Positions 1-10,064 of a DNA stretch of 64,000 nucleotides are shown here, piece after piece. Where the stretch lies: assembly GCA_034509735.1 (NCBI GenBank), contig JACGWO010000012.1:24147188-24211187 (forward strand), in the 5' to 3' direction. The position numbers were made by a program, and so were the translations under genes. The first letter of the stretch is position 1; each line of letters opens with the position of its first letter. Origin of the DNA: Sesamum alatum. Lineage: Eukaryota; Streptophyta; Magnoliopsida; Lamiales; Pedaliaceae. The notes under the pieces were generated by a model, which ran no database searches, was not told the origin of the DNA, and was given only the letters and a program-made list of their open reading frames with translations.

Positions 1-119
1 GCAGATAGAAATGAGAAAAGAAATTTCAAAGTAGTTCTGATAATTCAATAATAGTATATTCAAATTCGAAATCCTTAGTTACTTCTACCAGATGAATCCT
101 ATCATTGAAATAATTTATA

Positions 120-290
120 ATTCATTGGTTGATTGTATTATTAACCATTTTTTTTTTTGTTGGCACGAGAAAACTGATCATGAATCTATTGATTTTTGTT
201 ATTTCCATTATTGTTGCTGGATTGGCCGTAGAGCTTGCTTTTATTGGACTTGGAGTTGGTCTAGGTAATGGGCCCTGGAAGAATTTTGTG
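120..290 (+). pseudogene. Decayed nuclear copy of plastid atpH 5' end (NUPT)
   Basis: From the ATG at 180 the translation begins MNLLIFVISIIVAGLAVELA and continues with IGLGVGLGNG. This follows the start of plastid ATP synthase subunit c (atpH), including the GLAVxLAxIGxGVGxG glycine-rich first helix. The bases just upstream (GAAAACTGATC before the ATG) also look like the plastid atpH leader. Similarity stops near 280, well short of the roughly 81-residue protein. Several differences from the plastid protein can be read as C-to-T changes, as expected for methylated nuclear plastid DNA. I infer a short non-functional plastid-to-nucleus insertion. Recognition is from memory of the family, not from alignment. 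Confidence 0.62.
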
Positions 291-300
291 GGCCTTTATG

Positions 301-833
301 TTAATTTAATTTAATTTTACTTGGTATGAAATTTTAGACAAGAATTTTAAAAAATGTATTGATTTTGCATATTTTTAGAAATAATGGTTGAAATTAGTAT
401 TATCATATCATTAATTTAAGTAAAATATAATTTCTTTAGAAAATAGAGAATTAATTTGGAACGTCTAGAAAATTAAATGGAAATTTTAAATTTGGAGTAG
501 GAACTGGGAGTATATAATATTACGAGAAAAATATTACGATGCGCATACTAGGAAGTTTCATTTAATTATATGTAGATCCTTTCAAATTTTAAAATTACGT
601 TTAGTATTTTCAAAATATGTTGATGTGTAACAGAGGACCTAATTAAGTCTTATTCACGAAGTTTGATAACATTAGCATAAGGTTTTAATGAAAGTTTAAT
701 TTTATTAATAAGTGGCTTTTTTAAAGATTGATAATTATATGCACGAATCTGATCTAAATATACATACACCCCTTTAAAGTTTTAATGTTGCATCTAGCTC
801 CTTTTCTAATATTTGTTATTATTGAATCATATT
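301..833. other. AT-rich intergenic, no gene seen
   Basis: This stretch is strongly AT-rich, with stops in all frames. No tRNA, LTR end or clear inverted repeat was seen. Confidence 0.6.
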
Positions 834-1248
834 TAGTGTAGGCAAGCATTTCATATTGGTTGTAAATGAGGAGTTTGAGTGGCTTATAAGCCCAAGATCT
901 ACTCTCCTTAGCGAAGCGTCTTTTCAGGACAAAATCGTGAGGTTCATTCAAGGTCAAAACGGACAATACCTTGCGCAACGGGACACCGATCAAGTCGCAA
1001 ACCACATCATTTGGCGCCCAGTAGGAACGAGGTCACGTGTCAGTCCCAAGCCCCTCGTCCCCGGGGGCTGATGGTGTAGGCAAGCGTCCCACATTGGTTG
1101 CAAATGAGTAATTTGAGTGGCTTATAAGCCTCAATACCTCCTCTCCCTAGCGAAGCGCCTTTTCAGGACAAAATTGTGAGGCTCATTCGAAGCCAGAACA
1201 GACAATGCCTTGCGCAATGGGGCACCGATCAAGTCGCAAATCACATCA
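834..1248 (+). mobile_element. TRIM-like mini LTR retrotransposon
   Basis: Two direct repeats of about 176 bp (834-1009 and 1072-1248) flank an internal region of only 62 bp. Each repeat starts near TGTAGGCAAGC and ends in CACATCA. Directly after the left repeat is TTGGCGCCCAGTAGGAACG, placed and shaped like a plant gypsy primer-binding region. Directly before the right repeat is a purine-rich CGGGGGCTGA, a plausible polypurine tract. The flanks ATATT (829-833) and CTATT (1249-1253) match at 4 of 5 positions. LTR, PBS, PPT and LTR with no coding space is the definition of a TRIM, a non-autonomous element mobilised by another element's proteins. The repeats are much more GC-rich than their surroundings. 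Confidence 0.72.
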
Positions 1249-1650
1249 CTATTCTAGTCCAAATTTACATAAACATCCCCAAAAATTTGACCATATCTTC
1301 ACAAATGCCCCTAAGATTTGTTCATTTGCATTAACTTTAATTTCTTGAAATTAATGTTTCCGACTTGCGATGAAATTTTAGAATTATATATTTCTTAATA
1401 TTAGTAAGTCCATTCTATATGACTCTTTAGTTAATTTTAGTATTTAAAAGATTAATTACACATATTTCTTACATTTTATTGATTATATCACTTCTGCTTT
1501 ATTTCTTAAGAGTTTAGTGAGCTCCGATAGTCGTTGCCAAAATCGTATAAAACATAAACCAACTGCCTTTATCCAATATTAAACTTTTAGAAGTTAACTT
1601 GAATTTTCTTAAAAGTATGGCATTTGTATGTAAAAATTGAGAATGATATC

Positions 1651-1826
1651 TGCTGTAGCAAGCGTCCCACATCGATTGCAGACGAGGAGTTTGAGTGACT
1701 TATAAGCCCCAATGCCTCCTCTTCCTAGTAAGGCGCCTTTTCAGGACATAACCGTGAGGCTCATACAGAGCCAAAACGGACAATACCTTGCGCAACGGGG
1801 CACCGATCAAGTCGCAAGCCGCATCA
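1651..1826 (+). mobile_element. Solo LTR of the same TRIM family
   Basis: A third copy of the 176-bp repeat at 834-1248 begins TGCTGTAGCAAGCG and ends GCATCA. It is flanked by a perfect 5-bp duplication, ATATC, at 1646-1650 and 1827-1831. It fixes the true ends of the LTR. No internal region adjoins it, so it is a solo LTR left by LTR-LTR recombination. Confidence 0.8.
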
Positions 1827-2149
1827 ATATCTAATGTGTGTTTAAATTAAAAAAGTTTGTTGAGGTCAAATCCGGATAAGGAAAAATCATATCTGCATTG
1901 GCAAGCCTCGAATATGAGAAATGTGCCCTGCAATGTGAGAAATCATAAGAACCACATCGAAAAAGCCTAAGTTATAATCTCGAATACTTGAGTTAGAAAA
2001 ATTGTAAAGAAATAATAGTGAAAATCCTGAGAAAATAATAGGTAGCAAAAATTGTACTTCCCCGCATGAAGGGTTAATATTTGTAGTTTTCTTGAATTGT
2101 TAATTTCATGTGAATTATATATCTACAAATGACCTGGTAATCATCATTA

Positions 2150-2567
2150 CACTACAAGAAAATAGAAAATTAGCGACAAAAAAATCAAGTGAGAATTTTG
2201 ATAGTCACTAATTATATATATTTAGTGAGAAGAATGTTTATTTTGTCACAATAATAAATTTTATGATTTTAATAATTACTATTATTTTATTAAAATTGTT
2301 ATTAGTGACAAAAAAATATGCATAAAGTTGTCACTAAATACAATTAGTGACTCATGTATAGTGACAACCTAGTGACAATAAATAATTGTTGTCACTATAG
2401 ATGAGTCACTAATTGTATTTAGTGACAACTTTATATACAATTTTTGTCACTAATAATTATATAGTGACAAGATAAAAAAAAACGTTGTCACTTAATATAT
2501 ATTTTTAGTGACAACTTCAAAATTGTCATTTAATATTTTGTCACTAATATCATATTTTCTTATAATA
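2150..2567. mobile_element. CACTA-type MITE with large internal palindrome
   Basis: The left end reads CACTACAAGAAAATAG. The right end, reversed, reads TATTATAAGAAAATATG, a mutated version of the same terminus. TTA on both sides (2147-2149, 2568-2570) fits the 3-bp duplication of CACTA elements. The interior is packed with TTGTCACTA and TAGTGACAA words. Its centre, about 2323-2428, is a near-perfect 45-bp inverted repeat with a roughly 20-bp loop. There is no coding capacity. Degenerate relatives occur at 2805, 7101, 24950 and 49109. Confidence 0.72.
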
Positions 2568-2804
2568 TTAGTTCATATATACTCATATTCAAATTGGGCT
2601 GGATCGGTATGACCTAACTAAAAGACGTGAATCTTGGCATGTTTGGTTATTAAGAGAAGAGTTGGGGGCATTTGCATAAATTTTTTTATACCTTAAGATA
2701 GCCCCATACCAATACCCCAAATTTATATATTTTTATGGACCTTGAATTTGAATTTGTGTAGCAAGCTTAAGCTATGGTAAATCGCATTTTTATGGTAATT
2801 TGAA

Positions 2805-3055
2805 TTTAAATATAATGACAATAAATAATTATCGTTATTGGATCGTCACTAATTATTTTTAGTGATAATTTTATATATAAAATTTTTATCGCTAATTCTT
2901 GCTAATGATAATTTTCACAGATTAGTTACGATTATTTAAATTATCAAATTTATTATTGTACAAAATAAAATTTTTTATTACCAAATATTGATAATTAGTG
3001 GCGGTATAAAAATTATCACTTAATTCTTTTTATTATCAATTTTTTTTGTTTAGTG
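2805..3055. mobile_element. Degenerate CACTA-type MITE, right part
   Basis: The same GTCACTAATTATTTTTAGTGATAA words as in the element at 2150 recur here. The segment ends in TTTTGTTTAGTG, a CACTA-like right terminus. No clear left end or target duplication was found. Confidence 0.42.

Positions 3056-3057
<2 letters not shown>

Positions 3058-3090
<33 letters not shown>
3058..3090. repeat. (TA)n microsatellite
   Basis: A run of about 16 TA dinucleotides directly abuts the right end of the degenerate CACTA MITE. Confidence 0.95.
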
Positions 3091-3093
<3 letters not shown>

Positions 3094-3938
3094 AGTGTCG
3101 CAAAGAATGAACATGTTGAAAGTCATGATATAATGATTAAAGTTAATTCTTTTGGACTAAGAATATAATTTCATCCACCATAATGTCTCCATAGTAATTT
3201 TGACCAAATACATCCAATAGATTTGACATTCGATTCACTACTATTGTGTGGAGAATTTTTAACAAGGATAATTGAGGTTAATTATGAAAGAAAAATCACA
3301 TCGATATTCCATGATGTTAGATTTAATTAAACAAATATTTTTATATATTTTTACCAAATAAAAGTATATAGATATCTTGAGATTATAGTTGTAATAACAA
3401 GTATATTCTTTACATAATGACATGATTTTAGACAAATACACCTGAATATACTGTACTAGCGCTCCCTCAAAAGATGTATCTATAATTTTATAAAGTGTCG
3501 GGGCCTAGGAGTGTGTGTACTTAAGCCTAATCCTAAGATGCATTGATGTAATTTACCCTAATTGTTATCTTAAATTTACGAAAATTACATAAAATAATCA
3601 AGCAAAAAAGTTATAATAATATACTTACAACTTGAAAACAAATAAAAGAAATTAACAATAAATTAGGAAAAAGCATTAAATCTAGATAATTTATTTAGAT
3701 AATAATTTGACTTAAAAACTTAGGATAGTAAACTTAGAACTAATACACTCGGATAAATAAATTAAAAAGATAAGCAAACTAAGATCAAACAATACATACA
3801 TTAAAATAAAAACTAAACAAAAAATTTAGATCTACACGATAGAGAGTATTAATAATTTACAATCAATGTAATAATGTGACAATAAATTAAGGTATGAAAA
3901 ATAATTAAATGAAACCCAGCAGAAAAATTGTTGGTGTT

Positions 3939-4021
3939 GTCAGAAGTGGGATTTGAACCCACGCCCTCTCTCGAAGACCAGAACTTGAGTCTGGCGCCTT
4001 AGACCACTCGGCCATCCTGAC
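3939..4021 (-). tRNA. tRNA-Leu (anticodon CAA)
   Basis: Read on the minus strand, this 83-nt segment folds as a class II tRNA. The acceptor arms are GTCAGGA and TTCTGAC (one G-T wobble). The A box is TGGCCGAGTGG. The anticodon stem is CCAGA/TCTGG with loop CTCAAGT, giving anticodon CAA for UUG leucine codons. There is a long variable arm, and the B box is GGTTCAAATCC. The extra arm and the TGGCCGAGTGGTCTAAGG start are typical of plant leucine tRNAs. There is no CCA in the genomic copy, as expected for a nuclear gene, and no intron is needed for the fold. It looks intact. Confidence 0.96.
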
Positions 4022-4223
4022 CACATATTATGTCTTAAAATATTAAAGGTTAAATTCTCAATGTAATTAATTAAAGACTAAGAGATTAATTTATTAAAAA
4101 AGTGGGCCAGACATTGGCCTGGCCATTCTTAGATAGTGATGCTTGGAAGAGAGTTGGGCTGGACAGAGCGGGCCAAGCCCAACACGTAATTCAACAAGCC
4201 CATGAGCAAGCTAATAGAAGGCA

Positions 4224-4646
4224 AGATGAATTACAATGACCTTCCCTGATGTTTAGCATAATTATAGATATCACCTCATTATTTCAAAAATTATAAATAC
4301 CCCTAAGGTTTGTAATTTTTAATCAATGGCTTGAAATAGTTCAATTTGCCCTTGTTTTTTTTTTAAATTATAAAAAAATTAGTCGAGATAAATTACATTA
4401 TGCTCATATGTGTAAAAAAAACGTAAGAAAAACCTTCTTGCGCATTTTTGTAAAAAAATTTAAAAAATTTTAAAAAATAATTCAATTTGCATAAGTGCAT
4501 TTTGATTAGTTCACATATAAAAATGGATGGAATTGTGTTATTTGTTATACGGTAACAAAATTCAGGAAAGTATTTATAATTTTTAAAATAATAATGAAAT
4601 ATTTGTAATTATGTTAAATATTAAGGGAAATAATTGTAATTCACCC
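4224..4646. mobile_element. Mutator-like MITE, family A (copy 1)
   Basis: The inverted arms read GATGAATTACAATGACCTTCC on the left and, reversed, GGGTGAATTACAATTATTTCC on the right. Between them is the family's conserved interior: GGTTTGTAATTTTTAACCA-like sequence, then a TTTTGCCCTTG-like word, then a GCATTTTGGTC-like word near the right arm. Other copies are at 9637, 16496, 17203, 25434, 43429, 44841 and 56169. No clear 9-bp duplication survives for this copy. It is non-coding. Confidence 0.6.
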
Positions 4647-4965
4647 TATTATCTTTCTACATGGTAATTTCAATTTTCCCGCACATTCTATGTGCAACTG
4701 ATTTTGGGCAACTCTTTTTGTTGGGCTCTTCTTTTGGGCCACTATATTGATAAGCCCACTATCTCCTGATGTGTTTACATTAGCAATTTGGTAGAAAAGC
4801 TCGCCTCGCTTATCACTAAAACATTATACATGATCTTGTAGTTTTCTTGAAAATTTTGTGGTAACGAACATATCTTTATTGAAAATATATTGATACTATA
4901 ATTTAATATAAAATATAATTTCATTAATTAAGTTAAATGTATTTCCATTTTCATATAAAAAATTA

Positions 4966-5946
4966 GGAAAAATTGCAAACAACTCCCCTGTAATATCGGC
5001 AATGAGCAAATTAACCCTCTATGAAAAAAAAAAAAAAAAGTTAGCAGTTTACCTCCCTGTATTATTTAGAATGAAGCAATTTACCTTTCAATATTTTTTA
5101 AAATAAGACAATTTACCTTCCTGTCTGATATATGCCAAAAAGACCAGCCCAAAATTGAGGCCCAGAAGCCCAAAAGGCACTCGTAAAACTCAAGGCATGG
5201 GAGCCCTCTGCACAAGCCCACCTATGATCAGGAGAAGACCCACTCAAGACACTAGTCTGGGCTTAAGGGAGTACTCACTAGACCTGTCCCAATAAGGAGG
5301 GAGTATGGCCCAGCCTGGAGAAAAAGCCCTATCAAGGAGGTCCAGGGCGAAGGCGTAGGGTTAGGATGAGATGCTCAGCAAGGAGGCCCAAGACGGCGGC
5401 CCAAGCTCTCCAAGGGAGGATAAGGTTTGATCAGGTCTACTCCTTATCCTTATCTGCGGAAGACCCATTTAACGGACTCTCTACTTTCAAGGAGTTCAGG
5501 GGTTGTCGAAGTCTGGGAAGGTCAACACATAATCTTTCCAGAGTTGTTAGACCACTAAGAGTCTTTCTCAACCATGACTCTCCCTCTATAAATACTAGGA
5601 CATATGGCTGGCTCAAGTAACGTTCTCTAGTACTCTACTTCACGATTTTATGCGCTCACACTTACACGTTTATTTTATGCTGTTTCGTTTCGTTTACGTT
5701 TATTCTTCCTTAATTGCTTACTGATTTGAGTATCGGAGTGTTAACGTTTGTATGTTCCCGTTTTATAGCTTGCAAAAAACTAAGTCCACTCCGTTCAAGC
5801 CCAAGAACGAACTCTTTCAGCTCACATCACTGTCTAAGGAGGTAAATTGTTTTATTTTAAAAAACACAATGAGGTAAATTATTATTTGTTTTTCATAGTA
5901 GGTAATTTGTTCATTACCAATATTACAAAGGGTGAATTGCATTAAA
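4966..5946. mobile_element. Foldback/MITE element split by a solo LTR
   Basis: The left arm (from about 4966) reads GGAAAAATTGCAAACAACTC and goes on to the words TGTAATATCGGCAATGAGC and CAATTTACCTTC. The right arm (to about 5946), reversed, carries TGCAATTCACCC, TGTAATATTGGTAATGAAC and CAATTTACCTCC. The two arms are now separated by the LTR at 5126-5829. Taken out, the LTR leaves an element of roughly 275 bp that is almost entirely inverted repeat. It belongs with the other Mutator-like palindromic elements here, but a clean target duplication was not found. Confidence 0.55.
5126..5829 (+). mobile_element. Solo LTR (Ty3/gypsy-like)
   Basis: The 704-bp unit starts TGATATATGCC and ends GCTCACATCA, inside a perfect 5-bp duplication CTGTC (5121-5125 and 5830-5834). 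It holds GGCCCA-rich sequence, then a TATA box (CTCTATAAATACTA, about 5583-5596), then TGATTTGAGTATCGGAGTGTT-like sequence in the downstream half. That order is common in plant gypsy LTRs. No primer-binding site or internal domain adjoins it, so this is a solo LTR. The 84-codon open frame inside it (5366-5620) is not a gene. Orientation is inferred from the TATA box. Confidence 0.82.
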
Positions 5947-6363
5947 TTCTTTTTTATATAAAATTAAAAATATTTATTTTTCATTGAAAATGAAATAAAA
6001 AGAAACAGGCTTTGATTTGTGTCCTAATCCTTTACACAAATAATAATAAAACAACCTTGTACGACAAGCTTAACGTGGTGGTACTAAATTGGCTCTACCA
6101 GATTTTGTAGAGACAGAATGACGACATGTGTGAGTACAACACAGTCACAGCCCCCCATAAATAGTTAGTGATAGAGGCACAATTTTAATTTTTTTTATTT
6201 ATTTTTGTCCTAACTATAACCCCCCATATGCAATTGGTCTGAATTATTCAGTTTTGTCCTGTTATTCTTATAATTAAAATATTAGTTTAATGTTGCAGAT
6301 ACTCTGATATTTATGTTGCTCTGTACAATGATTGAGCAAGTCATCACAAAATTTAAAAATTAA

Positions 6364-6765
6364 GGTTTTGTTTACTTTGACGACGAAATTAAATTAGTAA
6401 TAAAATTATCTTAAATTAAATAAATGAATTTTTTTTTATAAATTGTAAAATATTTACTTATATGTATTATTAAATTATGATAAAATCTGTACCCCTCTTC
6501 TTCTACTTATATATACGAATCTAAAGTCATATTTCAATCTCTTTATTCTCCCGTCGATAGTCATTGTCCCGTCGATAGTCTCTGATAAAATCTGTACCCC
6601 TCTGCTTCTACTTATACCACCTTTTGGTGGTATAAGTTATGCAATTGTAACAATAATTAATACAAGACCCTGTAATTGGATAGGGCCCTCATACATAAAA
6701 GTAAACAATATATTATCCTTTACTAATTTTTTTATTCATGCTAATACATTAAAGTAAACAGGGCC
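6364..6765. mobile_element. Tourist-like (PIF/Harbinger) MITE
   Basis: The termini are GGTTTTGTTTACTTTGACG on the left and, reversed, GGCCCTGTTTACTTTAATG on the right. TAA occurs on both sides (6361-6363, 6766-6768), the target preference of PIF/Harbinger elements. Length is 402 bp and it is non-coding. The interior has a local direct repeat: GATAAAATCTGTACCCCTCT occurs at about 6479 and about 6583. Confidence 0.68.
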
Positions 6766-6768
6766 TAA

Positions 6769-6925
6769 GGGATTAGTCACATTTATATTCCCTAATTTAT
6801 TGTTTATTTACATAAATCATAAAACTAGGGACAATTTATGTAGTAGTGTTAACGTTTTTTAGGGATGTTTTTAAAAATAAAAGGGTGATTTGTATAAATA
6901 AATCATAGATTAAGAGTGCCGATGT
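6769..6925. mobile_element. Degenerate Mutator-like MITE, family B
   Basis: This begins GGGATTAGTCACATTTATATTCCCTAA next to the Tourist-like element and carries the family B words (GGTGATTTGTATAAATAAATCATAGATTA). Compare the better copies at 15574 and 45722. The right end is unclear. Confidence 0.38.
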
Positions 6926-7100
6926 AATGGATAATGGACTATGCAAAATCTACTTACCAAGATATAAATTTTTAATTTTTTATTAAAATGGACTACTTAC
7001 CAATGATCATTATAGTTATTGACCTAATTAATAAGATCGAAGATTGTATCTCCATTTTGTATAAATATTTATCTTTAGATAATTAAGGAATAATTACATA

Positions 7101-7475
7101 TACTACAAAATAATTACAAAAAGTTTGCAACAAAAAGGAAAATATCAAACGACAATTTAATATTGTTACTGGTAATTATTTGTAATAAGTGACAAGAATT
7201 TCTGTTATGTCAAAATAATGAAGTTCATAATTTTAATAGCGATTACAATTTCACTAGTAAAAGTTAGTGACAAAAAAATGGTGGATAAACTTATCACCGG
7301 AAAACATTAGGTTAGTGACGATAGACAATAATAATTGTTGTCACTAAATTTGTGTTCTCACTGTAGATGTATTACTAACAATTATGTTGTGACAAATGGT
7401 AAAATCGTTGTCACTTAATATATATTTTTAGTGACAGTTATACTATTTTCTCACTAATATTATTTTTTATTGTTG
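7101..7475. mobile_element. CACTA-type MITE (TTGTCACTA family)
   Basis: The left end is TACTACAAAATAATTAC. The right end, reversed, is CAACAATAAAAAATAATATTAG. ATA lies on both sides. The interior repeats the GTGACAA/TTGTCAC words of the copy at 2150. Confidence 0.52.
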
Positions 7476-7579
7476 ATATAAAAAAATTGATTAATAACAA
7501 ATTCAATATAAGTATCACTAATCAACTGTTTAATTGAACAAATAATAAGATAATAGTAATTTCATGTTAATAAAGTCTA

Positions 7580-7828
7580 GGGTAAATTACAATAACACCC
7601 CCTAAGATTTAGTCCAAAATACATAGACACCCTATATCTTTTGTAAATTATATCTACGCCCCTGAGATTATAGTTATATACATCTACCCCTATTCAAAGG
7701 AAAGCCTACACAAACACTCCTTGAAAAATATTACACTAACACCCCTCAGGGGATAAAGTTATAATTTTATACAAAATGGGATGTTTGTGTAATTAGGTCT
7801 AAGCTTGGGGGTGCTAATGTAATTACCC
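7580..7828. mobile_element. Mutator-like MITE, family C, perfect 9-bp duplication
   Basis: The 249-bp element starts GGGTAAATTACAATAACACC and ends GCTAATGTAATTACCC. A perfect 9-bp duplication TAAAGTCTA lies at 7571-7579 and 7829-7837. The arms pair over much of its length. A 9-bp duplication with long inverted arms is the signature of Mutator-like MITEs. It is non-coding. Confidence 0.83.
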
Positions 7829-8169
7829 TAAAGTCTAACAGGGCTTTCAAACACAAAATCCCACATTTATAGTGTCTTAAAATTAGAAATCTAAATGTAT
7901 GATTGCTTCAAATCTTGAACAGGATATTTAGCTTATTTTAGTGAGTTGGGACCATTGGAATCTAATATTATCACATGCTATTGGCCTTCAATTATTCAGT
8001 TTTGTCCGCTTATAGCTATAGGGGTAATGAGATTCTAATGATTCTCAAACTTTTATGTTGCTTATGTCTTTTGTGGTATAGTGATTTAAAATTGGATGTT
8101 GTTATATTTATATTATGGGTTTGAATTATTATCAAGATATTTAGTGAGTCTAAATATATGTGTTAATTT

Positions 8170-8760
8170 TTATATGATTTAATTTTAATTATTGACGACT
8201 GTTAATCGATTATAGAGACAATGGACACCGCATAGACAGATACATAGTTCTCCTTTATAGTTTTGTGGAATGTATTTTAGTTCAGTTATATGGACCTTAA
8301 TTGTTGCACATGAGTGGGCATAATAATTTTTAATGGGTTTTTTGAGTGCCCGTTGGTCATTAACAAGAATCTTGGCAGCCACAGGCTTAAGCACAATCTT
8401 CCTTAATGGATTTGTGGAGTACTTATTAGTTAGGCACTAGTTGCCGCATAAGAGTAGGCATAATCTTTCTTGATGGATTTGTAGAGTGTCTTATCAGTAT
8501 GTTACAGTCACCGTGATTGCATAGACACAGGCAAAAGCAAAATCATCCATGATGAGCCCTGTGGAGTGCCCGTCAATTAGCTATAGAGGTGAGTTTGTAG
8601 TGTGCTTACCAGTCAGCTGTGAAGACTCTGACTGCTGCATAAAGACAGACACGATCCTCCTAGTTAATTAATCGAGTTCCAATTGGTAAGATATATGGAT
8701 CGCGACTGCTATACATTTGAAAATACAATCCTCCCCCAATAAATTTGTGAAGTGTTGCTT
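8170..8760. repeat. Degenerate tandem repeat, about 85-bp unit
   Basis: Successive units share the order: ACTGCTGCATAGACAGG-like, then CACAATCCTCCTTGATGG-like, then ATTTGTGGAGTGCC-like, then CAGTCAGCTAT-like sequence. About six or seven diverged units can be followed, for example near 8210, 8300, 8385, 8455, 8545 and 8635. It is less AT-rich than its surroundings. A 69-codon open frame on the minus strand inside it is an artefact of the repeat. No mobile-element ends were seen. Confidence 0.6.
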
Positions 8761-9636
8761 CTCCCTTCTCATTTTTCTAAAAGAAAAAAAAAAAAGTCAA
8801 GAAGTTATTGAAATTGTTGTTGATTGTTATCTCTACTTTCTTGTCTCAGTCTATATATCATAGACAACAATATCTCAAGTAGATCTCATTTCGTACCATA
8901 AATAATAGAGTACTATTTCTGATGAGGTACGACATGTCGTAGTTCTTGGTTTCTTTTTACTAAATTACATTTAATTATCTCAAATGGTCAAGTACTTAGG
9001 TGCTACACTCTATAATCATATGATGATCTTCCACCAAATCCTCCTAGATTTTATTTTTTATTTTTTAATTTCATAATAATTAGGGGGTATAATTATTGGA
9101 AGTCATTAGTTAAATAATCATAATACTTATTAAGAATAAATATCTTTATAATGGTCCCCCAGTAATTACTGAACGACACCATTCATTGATTGAATACCTT
9201 AAATCAGAATTATTCTGTTGTTTCTGAAAATTTTAATAGGAAAAATTCAGAAAGAAAAAAGAAAGAAAGAAAGAAAGGGACACTGAAAATGAGTGTTTAT
9301 TTTAAAATTAATTGGTAAAATGTATTATTATATCAAATTTGCTAACAAATTCATATGAAATAAACATCTTAATATGAACTGAATATCATCATAGTAAAAA
9401 TATAAAAATTGTCATCATTTAATACATATAACTAATGATAATTTTCCAACTTAATTTTTTTGAGGTTCATATTATTTTTTAAAAGTATTATAACGTTTAC
9501 TAAATATAGAGACATAAGGGGTGTTTCCAAATGATAAAAATAAAGACTTATCACTTTATTATTGAAAATAAGTTGAGTTGTTTCACAATTTTTGCACGGA
9601 ACTGGTTAAATAAGTTGATTTTTAAGTTAAAAGTTA

Positions 9637-10061
9637 GGGTAAATTACAACTACCTTCCCTGAGATTTGACATAATTACAAATACCCCTTATAGTTTGAAA
9701 AAATTATAAATACCCCCTGAGGTTTGTAATCGTCTAACAAATAACCAATTTACATCCATTTTATGGATGAACTGACCAAAATACCCTTATGCATTGACTT
9801 ATTTTTTATTTAACTTTTAAAATTTTTTAGAACTACTATGCGCAGGGAGATGTTTCTTAAGTTTTTTTACACAAATGAGCAATAATGAAATTTTGTCTCA
9901 GTTGATTTTTATAATTTTAATAAAAAATTCAAGGGCAAAATGTTCAATTTCAGGCGTTTGGTTAAAAATTACAAACCCAAGGGGGATATTTATAAATTTT
10001 CAAACAACGAGGGGTATTTATAATTATATCAAACTTCAGGAAATGTGGCTGTAATTTACCT
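9637..10061. mobile_element. Mutator-like MITE, family A (copy 2)
   Basis: The left arm is GGGTAAATTACAACTACC. The right arm, reversed, is AGGTAAATTACAGCCAC. The left target copy is TAAAAGTTA (9628-9636). The right target copy is interrupted: TAA (10062-10064), then a Tourist-like element, then TAAAAGTTA resumes at 10800. Removing the Tourist element and one TAA restores an exact TAAAAGTTA. This proves the ends of this element and that it predates the Tourist insertion. Confidence 0.85.
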
Positions 10062-10064
10062 TAA

